From Alentia gelatinosa (lineage: Eukaryota > Annelida > Polychaeta > Phyllodocida > Polynoidae): DNA of 64,000 nt. Location: the NCBI GenBank assembly GCA_950022655.1, contig OX465583.1, positions 63,950,306-64,014,305 on the forward strand, given 5' to 3'. Position 1 is the first letter of the stretch. Each line of letters starts with the position of its first letter. Below are positions 1 through 12,500 of the stretch, in pieces. Under the pieces are notes generated by a model. That model worked only from the letters and a program-made list of their open reading frames with translations, ran no database searches and was not told the origin of the DNA. Both the position numbers and the translations under genes were made by a program.

Positions 1-532
1 GCCACCCAGTGTGCGTGCTCTAGATACCCGGAAAAAGACTAAGAAGCTATTTAAAAGCAAATTAAAAGAAAACCCCCTGAAACTTTTATGTCTATCTAAG
101 AAATATAGAATGGTGCAAAGCGAGGTACCACCCCGACACAAGAGATAAATATGAAGAATGTCATTAACTTCTTAATCACCTGCTAATATGCAGCCTTTTA
201 ATGCTGCACTTGCTTAACTTCCCAACTATGAATATATTATTTGAGTCTATAGTGAATGCCAAGACATGCCAGAAGAATGACTAGAAAATTTAAGATCATC
301 TCATTACCATCTCATGTCTCCATTTGCTCACCACCTAATCGTGGCCATAAGCCTATGTACTATGTAAAATCACAAATGTTGAATACTATTGGATTGTAAT
401 CATAAGTGTCAATTTACCGTCTGATGGACGAGCCACATTGAGCTGGAATTTGGTAACACAGGTCCAGAGCCTAAATCTCTCCAGGATAAATAAACAAACT
501 AAAAAAACAACTAAAAAAAACAAACCACGCAC
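1..532. other. GBA2 intron after the sixth coding exon; no exon resolved
   Basis: The seventh coding exon was not found with confidence. A short minus-strand stretch near 412-476 has an acceptor-like TTTAG and a donor-like GTAAAT, but its translation does not match the expected GBA2 block. The rest is AT-rich with an A-rich run at 498-522. Confidence 0.5.
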
Positions 533-3500
533 CACTGGTGGAGTTGAGCTCTCCATCATTCATGAGGTCCATCCACAGGTCTGATCCCGAACCTGACGGG
601 TCGAAGGAAGTCTTGTGACTGACTCGCACTCCAGACTGCAACGAGCAAGTTCATTTTTTTCTTTCAGATTTCTTTATTGGTTTCTATAAAATATAATATT
701 TTTGCTCCTTGTACATCAATTTTTGTTTCTGCCAATAAAGATGGCGTACCGTTAGCCTTGGTATATCAAGAAACGTCACCAAATTTCATATGACTGTTTA
801 TATAGTGTGAGTTGTCTTTGCGGAATGATATCATTATATTATCTACACCGTCCAGTTTTTCTACCTTCATGTCATGCGTGGCACAATCACACCATATTAA
901 CTTTATTGAGATTTATATCAGGGGTAGGATAAAGAAAGTTATGGGTGCACTCATGCAGTAATTAATTATATCTCGTTGGTGAAAGTGTCTTACCCTTGAT
1001 GCCTGGTTGCACCCAGTCAACTTGCTATTTCTCCAAATGCCTGAGTCTAGGATCCAAACACATCAAGTACCAGTGGGTCTTGAGGTATTTTGGTCTTGAG
1101 TTATTGGTCATGGTCAGCTGGGCAAGCCTATAAGAGACTGTGACACTGGCTCCCTGCTCTATTCTCAATATCACAGTGAATAGCATGCAGATAGTGAAGG
1201 GATAGTTTGTATGCAGTACCCTGAAAGTCTATATGGACCCCTCTAACCTCTAGGTGATGTATTTAGTGCGTGCATGCACGCTCTAATAAATAAAGGATCT
1301 GTATATGAGTGACTGTAATCTCCTCGTAGTTGATGACATAATATCTTCACTAATCGCACTGATATTACTACGCGTCAGCTACTCAACTGATTGGGGCCAC
1401 TCGTATACAAACCAGTCGTTATTGTGTATACGTGTACACACTGGGAGCATCTCGTCACCACAGTAGGAGACTGCCATGCTGGTGGTGCGGGTAACACTAT
1501 AGACTGTGACAAACCTTGTGACGGGCACCCACGCCGTACACACACGTCATGTTACGGAACTGCTGGTGGATCATGACGCCGGACACCTCGTTCTGCTTGT
1601 CGGAGGCTGAGAAGGGCTCGCTCCACACGCCGCCATTGAGGTCCTCCTTCTCGCCCTGGCCGTTTTGGAACGAGAATGTGATGCTGACGTCCAGATCGTG
1701 CGAGCTGTGGTTCTCTACGCTCCACACGAAGACAGCGGCCGGCAGACTCGTGTCCTGCAATGTGAAACCAAACTGATTATATACCTGTGAACGTATGTCC
1801 TACGTACATCACCCACTCCCACTAATGTGAAACCGATCTGATTATATACCTGTGAACGTATGTCCTACGTACATCACCCACTCCCACTAATGTGAAACCG
1901 ATCTGATTATATACCTGTGAACGTATGTCCTACGTACATCACCCACTCCCACTAATGTGAAACCGATCTGATTATATACCTGTGAACGTATGTCCTACAT
2001 ACATCACCCACTCCCACTAATGTGAAACCAATCTGATTATATACCTGTGAACGTATGTCCTACGTACATCACCCACTCCCACTAATGTGAAACCGATCTG
2101 ATTATATACCTGTGAACGTATGTCCTACGTACATCACCCACTCCCACTAATGTGAAACCGATCTGATTATATACCTGTGAACGTATGTCCTACGTACATC
2201 ACCCACTCCCACTAATGTGAAACCGATCTGATTATATACCTGTGAACGTATGTCCTACATACATCACCCACTCCCACTAATGTGAAACCAATCTGATTAT
2301 ATACCTGTGAACGTATGTCCTACGTACATCACCCACTCCCACTAATGTGAAACCGATCTGATTATATACCTGTGAACGTATGTCCTACATACATCACCCA
2401 CTCCCACTAATGTGAAACCGATCTGATTATATACCTGTGAAAGTATGTCCTACGTACATCACCCACTCCCACTAATGTGAAACCAAACTGATTATATACC
2501 TGTGAACGTATGTCCTACGTACATCACCCACTCCCACTAATGTGAAACCAAACTGATTATAGGACACAGAATGAGTAGAGAGACACTATGTTCCAGGGAG
2601 AGAAAGTCAAAGTTATGAGGTATGGCTTGGAAAAATTACTGCCCAAATTTTTCCGAACCTTACTGAATAACTTTGACTTTCTCTTTCCGGAAACTTGGTT
2701 TCCCAATTCCTATACACCTTCAAATGTAGTTTAACCCTTTCCTTGCCGGGCCTAGCGCGCATATACGTCGTTAAGCGCCGTGCCCCACTACAGGAGTCAC
2801 TGTTACAACGCCGCACGTCTGACACATCTGACCCCTCATACGCCGGCCCATTCTGCAAGCGTTAGAAAATGGCTAAACCCGCAGAGGGGTGCCTTACTGT
2901 TTATCAGATTTAAATAACTTAGAGAAATAATTAGATAATTTAAATGATACCGAAAAAAAGAAGAGACTTCAGGCTTTATTTCCATACCATTAATTATTGA
3001 TTAGATCGATATTCAATAATTATATTAATATTTCCAAGTGCAGGAAGACTTTTTTTCCCTCCATTGACACAAGCCTGTGGGTAGGTTCAATATAGCACTG
3101 TGCCACGTACGAAGATCTGTATCTTTTTTTTCATCGCGATGACATGATGTTTTTTTAACGTTAATAATAATAAAGAGGTATGGAGAAAACGATTCTGGAG
3201 TTATTTTGTGTGTAAAAATATTATTGCCGAAGATAGAAGACTTTCTAACATATTTACAAAAAATAATGCTTTTTGGCACTACCGGCGCACGCTAGGGGAA
3301 TGTCTTAAGGCATTACCGGCGTATAGTAGGGGAATGCCTTAAGGCATCATCGGCGCACACTAGGGGAATGCCTTAAGGCATTACCGGCGTAGAAAGGGTT
3401 AATAACAATTAATAGCCTTATTTGCTTACCTGCCATCAAATGCCATATCGAACCTTATGGAGCAACTTGACACTCTATGTTTTCTCCCCACTGCACTTTT

Positions 3501-6500
3501 CATATGAATTTTGTATAAGATGATCTGATTGGACTTAACATCAACCTTAGGTAGTAAACATCAGCCTTGGGTAGTAAATGTAGAAAAAAAAACTAATCTG
3601 ACCCAAACAAACTAATCTGACCCACCTTGTAGTCGTGAGGAAACACAGGTGATATCTGTCTGCAGATGAGGGTGACGCCTTGACCAGGTAGTTCGTAACG
3701 CGACCAGGCACGAGGGTACAAACCCTGGTAATGCGCGTGTTCGGGATCGAAGGCCCAGTTCCACGAGTCGAGGCGGCCTTTGCTAGGCCGCAGTGGGTTC
3801 AGTACTTGCTGATAGACCGTCTGTCCCTTGCGCCGGATATTTACAATGAACTGTTTCAATCCAAGATAAAATAAAGAGGAACAGGTTTAAATGAGTGCTA
3901 TTCTGAACGCACATTGATGATTTGTCGATTATAACATATCGGTTTGATTTTCAACAAATACATTAGTCTATGTTTCTCAATATTAAATTTTTTTATTTTT
4001 TTTTAATCTAGAGGTGTCATTTGCCACGTCTCAAATACCGTAAATGTTTCTCAATCTATACCTCATGAACAAGGTTTTGACATACAAAAAGAATTCCGAA
4101 ATGTTTGTTCAGGGCACAGCAGAGGAGTTCTTTCTTACACGGAACACAACGCACGGCGTTATTCATTGGTGGACTTTGTCGTCAATGGAAGCGATAAACA
4201 TGACAATAATGTTGAATAAACTTGTTTTTAAGTACATTGATCTCTAGATGTCTTGGGCCAAATGTTGGAGTGCGACAATAAATATTATATTAGAAAAAAA
4301 AAATGAAAAAAAAAGATAAATGGATCAATTTTATCTTACAACTTTTAAGAAGAAAATATAAACCATTATAGTGTACCTGGTCGGCGTCTACTGTGTTATA
4401 CTTGTACATTCCCGGAATCATCTGGAACCGGCAGAACTCGCCCCGGTACCCACGACCGATGGTCCCACAGCCGATACCCCCGATCGGCACTCCTGTTGGG
4501 AGCAAAGTAATATTTGGAAAGTTCAATGGATAACCACATTTTTCTTTCCTGGTAGATAAGTTGGCATTAAACAAATAAAGTAAATTTTGATTCTTATGTT
4601 TTATTGCCCGCCTAATACAGAGTCTGCTTCCTAAATCTCTGGAGCCTAGAGATCACTACCGAGTAGAATACAGCTTTTTCTGCCACCTCACGGGCCCTTT
4701 AGGAACTATTTTATATAAACAATGCACTGCACTCAAGTTTCTAATCATTTACAAGATTTTTGTCTGATAATTAGTTGAAAAGTGAGTAATAAATACAACA
4801 TTACTATGATTTTGATCTGTGTGGCCACGTTCTCTTTGTAGCTGACACTACGCAATACTCCTCGCTATCGCTTGGTGATTTACTACGTGTCAACTAACTA
4901 AGTGGAGAATATGGACACTCAGATCAAAATCATGGTAATATTGTGCATACAACTACTTTGATATTCTCACTTCATTGACATGATAGTTGAGGATAAAGGA
5001 TCATATCTTTGATAGTTGAGGATATAGGATAATATCCTTGATAGTTAGGGATAAAGGATCATATCCTGATAGTTAAGGATAAAGGATCATATCCTTGATA
5101 GTTGAGGATATAGGATAATATCCTTGATAGTTAAGGATAAGGGATCATATCCTTGATAGTGGAGGATAAAGGATCATGTCCTTGATAGTTAAGGATATAG
5201 GATAATATCCTCTCAGCATATAAACGCGGTTTTATGAACGGGCCGAGGTTACAGACTGTACCCTGAAAACGTCATTGTGTACCAGAAAAAGTAACAAAAG
5301 ATCATGCAATACAGAACTGTGGTAATCATCCTGGAGTGTGTTTTATGAATGTGGTACTTACCATATATAGGCCTCCATGGCACGAGATCCAGATTGTCAA
5401 TGAACAACTTACGGCCCTTTTTCCACATTTTGTACCACGTCCATGTGTATCTGAAACAACCATATGATATTATAGTCATACAGATTCAGTAGGGATATAG
5501 ATATCTAATGGGGAGGGCTACAGCCGGATGATCTGTTAAAGAATAAATCTTATCAGAACTCTATAAAGAGATCCCTATAGACACCTATAAACAAGACTCC
5601 AAGCCAAAAGGACTGCTCAACCAATAATGGTACAGTGATATTGCTGAACATAGATCCTGCTCAAAGGTGATTTTATACCTCAACGATACTGAATTGAGTT
5701 GCCAGAAGCAAACAAAGTAGCTTTAACAAAGTTACGTACTGGAAACAACAGATTGCGAAAAATTACGTCAAGAGATATCAAGAATGGTAAAGCTACAGAT
5801 AAAAGGCTACTATCATGTCATATGTGTGACATGATAGAGCCCAAATATGTATATACTTACAACATGGCTACAATGAACTGACTGCAAGTTATTGTATAGT
5901 GTAAGCCAATTAGTCAGGAGGACACTACCCCGACTTAAAGTCAACCAATAAGGTAAATCACAGAGATCTATTGAATTTTTGACACAACCATGGTCTGCTT
6001 CTTGCCATATTATCCTACCCCTAATATAAAATCCCATAGGCTTAACATTGAGTTTCTGTATGCCACGCTGATTGAAATACGGAGATTTATATGCCACTAG
6101 TGGCATACAGAATTGTTATCACGTAATATCCCAAAATCGAGGAGACAGGGTAAAATAAAATCAAAACCTGATTCGTTTTAATCTTGGCTACCGCATACCA
6201 CTCCTGCTTTTTGTACACAGAGTTCAAAGGTGATTTATACCTCAACGATACTGAATTGAGTTTCCAGAAGCAAACAGAGCAGCTTTAACAAAGTTACGTA
6301 CTGGAAACAACTATATCCACTTAAGACAAAGTGTCCAAAGAAAACACATAGGGAGTGTCTATCACCATACTTGGAGCATACAGATAGATCCACCTAATAC
6401 AAAGTGTCCACAGAAAACACATAGGGAGTGTGTATCTACATACCCGGAGCATACAGATATATCATCTTAATTCAAAGTGGTCATAGAAAACACATGGGGA

Positions 6501-9500
6501 GCGTGTATCACCATACCTGAAACAGATATGTTGTATGCTCCGGGTTGCAATAAATAGCGCACAGAGAAAAATATGCATACTAAAAAAGTGCTTAATGTGA
6601 TGAACCACAAAACCTGGTTAATAGACAAGAGATGACTGAAAAAATAACCCGTTCTAAAGTCCAATGTGGACTATGTATTTAACTCACTAAAAAAAAAGGT
6701 GCGTACCTAAATGTATTAATATCGGTATGCCACATGTCAGGGAAAGGTGTACAATATAAACTGGTCTCAGAGAAAAGCGGTCGTATGCTCCTCGGAGTTG
6801 AATGCGCAATATCCTCGCATACACTCGGATATTACTACGCGTCAACTTTTTAGATAATATGACCGCTTGTCAATAATGTGTATGTATATGGACGCATTCT
6901 CGCTTTAATTTACAAATTGATATATATATATATATGTATTGTAACAATATTTTAATTTATATACTTGAGCAAACACGGATATGGCGTAGAGACGTTTCTG
7001 ACGCGTCGTCCTATGACCAAAACAAGTAGGATTAAACCTATGAATGTCCTGATTATTCTGTAAAGGCACGTGATTAAATGAATGACTTGCTATCAAATTA
7101 TGATCCTCACAAACCGCGCCATACCTTACAAATTACTGAGCGTGCTGAGATGTAGTATGAAATTAACCCAAATTACAGTTCAGTTATTTTCGTCCTTTCG
7201 TTACGCTTGTCGCTCTTCACAACATGCCTAGTTGAAATTCACAATTAAACCGCTAATAGAGCCATCCATAAAGTACGTACGCACTGACCGGGAAGGGGGG
7301 TAGGTGGGGAAACAATTTTAGAAATTTTGCGTATGCCCGTTCTTCGTTCTATTGCGTACAAGATTGGGAGTGCGGGTGCGGATGGGGATAGAATATTTTG
7401 AAATTTTCCACTCACTGACAAATCCTTGGAAATTTCCTTGATAATGTTAGTGTCCGATTTTATTATTCACCAAATATAGACTCGCCATAAACCTATAGAC
7501 CCTGCAGATCGCTATTAAGTAGGAAACGTCAAGTGTATCCTACTTGGTAGGATATAGGGGAAAAAAGTCTCCTGTGTGAAAGTAGCGCGTGAGAAGATCG
7601 GCGGCTATTTTGTTTTTCTTTTGATCATTCATATTTGGAACGTTGAATAATAAACACAATATTACCATGATTTGATCTGCGTGGTTGTATTTCCCTCGTA
7701 GTTAGAAATTAGAAAGAAACTAACAAGATGTGATTAACTTGGTCCGTACTCCACTGAGTTTGACCGCAGAGTAATTCACGAAGCGAAATGAGGTGGAGGG
7801 TGGACGAAGTTATTTTCATCGAGTGGGTTTCTAAATTTAACTCATCCCGTATAACAATTAATGAAATAAATCACCCCATTAGCTAATGAGTATTGGGTAA
7901 ACTACCTTCACGGCCGTGAAGTATGAGTTTCTAACGTTTAGCCTACGGAGAAATATACCGGGTTGAGATAATGTGTGATACTCATCAACCATGCGGAGAC
8001 TACGACAACGCAGATAAAAATCATGGTAATATTGTGTATGTATCACGATTTTCAGTAAAGAACTCAATGAGATTTTAGATTGGTATTTTTGGGAATAGGC
8101 ACCGATAAGGACCAGTCTGCTAGTACAAATCGATCTAACTACTTTTTCAGTTTAGTAATATAATTCTCATGGACTACATAATCTGTGAAAGTATAAAATC
8201 TCAAATTCAAGACGTGGCTAGATCCGGACTGTACAGGGGATACAAAAAAAAGAAGACAAAAAAGTATAAAATATAGAACTTATTACAAGAGATATGTATA
8301 AATATTCTCTGCAAATAATACTTAAATTGTGGCCGAGTGTACAGCATTTCCACACCTTGTCCTTAGCTGCCTGGCCTCAGGAGGCGTGGCAGCAAAGCAA
8401 ACTGTGAATAAGACAGGCTATGTCTGTGAATGTAAGCTTCTACATATATACACTTCACCCCTCACATACATCCCTGTACTATTATACATATGACAGTTAC
8501 CCATACAGAAAGTGCGTTTTCTGGGACACTTTCTGACAATGCAAGGCACTGGGGCACACAGAGTACTACTCGTCTATCCCTGAGTGCTGCTGGACTACTG
8601 CCACCAGGTCCTGCCAGGGGCCTGTTGAATAATCTAGGCTCGCACATGAAGACCTTTCCTGTAGGTCAAGGAGACGCAGGGACAATGTGGGTCAACTTTA
8701 GTCAACACTTATGGAAGACATTATGGACGGCTGAGACTGTCTTAGCGAATGAACTTAAATATTATCAAACAATAACCCTTGTATGATGTACAGAAAAGGG
8801 TCTTCATGTATGAGCCTGGATTATTCAATGGGCCCCTGGGTCCCGTTTAATAATCTAGGATCGTAAATGTATATGCCATAGAGACCCAGGGACGATGTAG
8901 GTCAACTTTTTTCAACACATATGGACGACCTTATAGACGGCTAATACTATCTTAGCAATAGACTTAGATGTTATTAAACGACAACCCTTGTCCGAGGTAC
9001 AGAAAAGGGTCTTCATGTACGATCCTAGATTATTAAACGGGCCCCTGTTGTACAGTACCGCCGGTCAAGTAGATATGTTTTAAGTTGTGGGAAAAAACGG
9101 AAAACTGGGATTCCCTGAGAATTGGCAACACTGCTCTATATTCATCTCATCTGCAGCTATATGAGGTCTACAATATGTACTATTATGCATAAATGTTGAT
9201 TCTGTTAAAACCAACCACAGACCCTTAGAGTGTGAGTCTCTTTCATTGACCCTTTAATATGGTATAATTCTTTAGGAATTAGCCTAGCTTTTTGCAACGT
9301 TTCGGCGCCTGGTGGCTACTTCCTCTAGCCCAGCTAGATGTTAATTGTAACACGTGTTACTACAACGCATTGTGTAAAACATTTTATACTATCATCATAA
9401 CTAGAAATCATGTTGTTACTGCGTATAGCCCAATTAATAAACCCCATTCGGTGAAATTAAATGTAAATAATGTTTTACAATGTTCCTTGTCACAAACTCT

Positions 9501-12500
9501 AAATACTTAGTTTCCTGGTAGGATTAAGGTTGTCTGTCATTATAATGCACATTTATACGATAGGTGAATTGAGTCTGTAGACAGTGCTAGATCTATGTAT
9601 TGACCATATAATCTGGTAAATTTCAGGATAAACCCACCCCAAATTGTAATAGAATATTTTTCTTTGCAATTCATCTGAGAGAGGTCAGCTCAACAGCTCA
9701 TGATATTCAATACCCACCAAAATCATTCTTGGGGAAACATGTCAAATTTGTCAAAATCCAAAATGGCCTTCTGTGACATTTTATATTAAGCAGTTACCTG
9801 ATTCAATAGCTCATTTGATTATGAAAATAGCCGATCATTTGAAGGAGTGATTGTGATGTGTATTTTTATTTTATTTTTTTATAGCGGTTTTTTATTACAA
9901 TACTTAATGTATTCAGGAAAATGTTAGGAATTAGCCTAGTTTTCCTGACATTTCGGCGTTTGGTGGCACCTTCCTGTAGACCAGCTAGATGTTAAATGTA
10001 ACAATGTCTGATAATATACCTTCTCAGGTATATTATCAGTCTCAGCCCTGAAGGAGGCCACTTCGCCGAAACGTTGGCACTCGCTGAACTCACTTGTAAC
10101 AAAAATAATATGATGTATGAAAGGTACTAATTATTGAAATATCGACAAAAAGTTCAGCTGTTTTGTAGTTCGTGGTCAGAATCCAAACATTAAATGTAAC
10201 ATGATAATTATGTATAAAACTACAATGCATTGCATAAAACATTTTATACTATTATTACAACTACAATACATGTTGTTATTATGTATAACCCCCATTCGGT
10301 TTGATTAAGTGTAAATAACGTTTCACAATGTTCCTTGTCACAAACTCCAAATACTTAGTTTCCTGGTAGGAGTAAGGCTGTCTGTCATTATAATGCACAC
10401 TTACATAATAGGTGAATTGAGTTTGTAGACTTTGCTAGATCTATGTAATGACCAAATGGTCTGGTCAATTTCAGGATAGACCCACCCCAAATCATAATAG
10501 AATATTACCGTTTGCGACCATCCCAGTTTGATTCCCTGAGGCACCACCCGACCAGCCCTGGTTTATGCCTCAAGGAATAACCAAGCATGAATGGGTTAAA
10601 TTGTTCCTAATAGGCTCTTCCCAGTAGATTAAAGTTTGAATGTTTATTTCATAATGTTTAGTGAAGGCTACCACATTACCATTCTAATTATTATTCAGAA
10701 ATAGTATTACTCAGGCTAATGTTTTTCTTTTAAGTATTCTGGAATCTCGTTTCTGTGGTTTTATAGGAATCTTTAATCAATTCAATACCTTAGGTGGCAA
10801 GAGAACCCTTGATAACGAAAGGCCATTTTGGCAATGAATCAATACCTTCCCTCTAACCTTTTCTAACTCATAGGAATATCAGATAATTCGAAGTTCAAAC
10901 ATCTTCATTGCTTCAGCTGATAGAATGTTTATCCTATAATGATAAAGGTTGGGAAGGTATCTTATGTCACGATCTCAAAGAAATTATCATTAAAAGTTAT
11001 GTCAAGTACACTTATTCAAACACACCACACAGATAAGAGAACACTTGGTACGGGTTGTGTATGACAAGACATTGACTACAAGTCATTGAGAAGAGGTGTT
11101 GTTAGGCAGTCTGCTAGTAACTATCACACATATATATGTATCTATGATATTAAGGTGAGCCGTCTGGGGGCACCCTTGTCCCGGAAGTGACGTCAGAGGA
11201 TGTCCCGGTGACTTACTAAAAAAAGGTGCTTGCTTGAGCGACCCGGAAATCCGGCTAGGATTACTCTCAAGTCAAGTCAAGTCAAAGGTGGATAAACTCG
11301 GCTATTTTCAGAACTTCCGTCAAAACGGATCAATCTTATTTGCCTATTACATCCATTATCTTCTTAGACAATATTTGCCTAAATAAGGCAGTTATTTATA
11401 TTTGCAACCAATTATGTCTGTTTCGCGCACTTCCACTACTTCCGGAGTGGCTTAGTGTCCACCATCTTGGATTTGTACTGAATCGTTATTGACAACTCAT
11501 CATTTCCTCTAATTATTGCAGTTTATAAAAAAAATGCAGGTAAATAAGGATAAGCCTTGATGTTATAAATGTGTATAGGACACTCTGGTGATAAAATTCT
11601 ATGCTATGTTGAGAGGAGACCACATCTGAGATTTCGGATAATGTCACAAGCAATTCGTCCCTGAATCGTACGCAGTAATACCCAGGGAAAAAGCCTCTGA
11701 ATTGGACCAATGGTATGAATGTACTGCAATCAGGGAAAGAAAGAATCAAGAATCAAAACGGACACTACTGCAATCGCTGTAGATCGCTCTCACCATCCTA
11801 GCCCTAATAAAAAAAACTCCGTAGGCTAAACATTGGATTTGTTTATGTCACGGGTGTGAAATAAAGTGTTGTTTATTTCACTACTTTCTAATATTCATAA
11901 ATCGTGTAAACGGGCTAGGATAAACTTAAGGCGCCACTCGTTTGAGTTTATTTATGTCACACATTTTGTTGGTTCCATAATCTCACGAGTCAAAGACGAG
12001 TGAGATTACGGAGCCAATACTCAAACTCGGGACGTCTCTTCATATTACTCCACTCAAGCTCCACTACCAAGAATAGGAGGCAATAGATGTAGAATAAAAT
12101 GATTGGCCTTCAATCCACTGTAATGTAACACCACCTTAAGTCTTCCGAAGGAAGTCTGTGTAAGTTTGTTTGTTTGTTTGTTGGTTTGATTTAACATCCA
12201 GTTAACCATTGCAGGTTCTCACCAGACTTTCTCAAGGTTCTTTTACACCACAAGGGTGGTGATCGAATCTATGATATGAATTTAGGTAGAAACCTCACCC
12301 CTTCACATTTATTGAGGTGCGAGTTCTTTTACTTCCCACACCACATAGACATGGTATGAGGAGGATTGGCCTTTGATATAGCAGTAAATTTACCACTGCT
12401 GGGGGTGAAGGAGAAAAGTGGCTGCAGTGGGACCCGAATCATCAAAGTCTGACAACTTTGGTATTACAAGTCCAGTGCTCTTTACCACAGAGCTAACTCC

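Noticed and set aside
412..476. Seventh coding exon of GBA2 on minus
   Set aside because: Splice-like borders exist, but the translation does not resemble the expected block after the TSGA-like segment.
1761..2560. CRISPR-like array
   Set aside because: The units are contiguous 65-bp tandem copies with no unique spacers, and the DNA is clearly eukaryotic.
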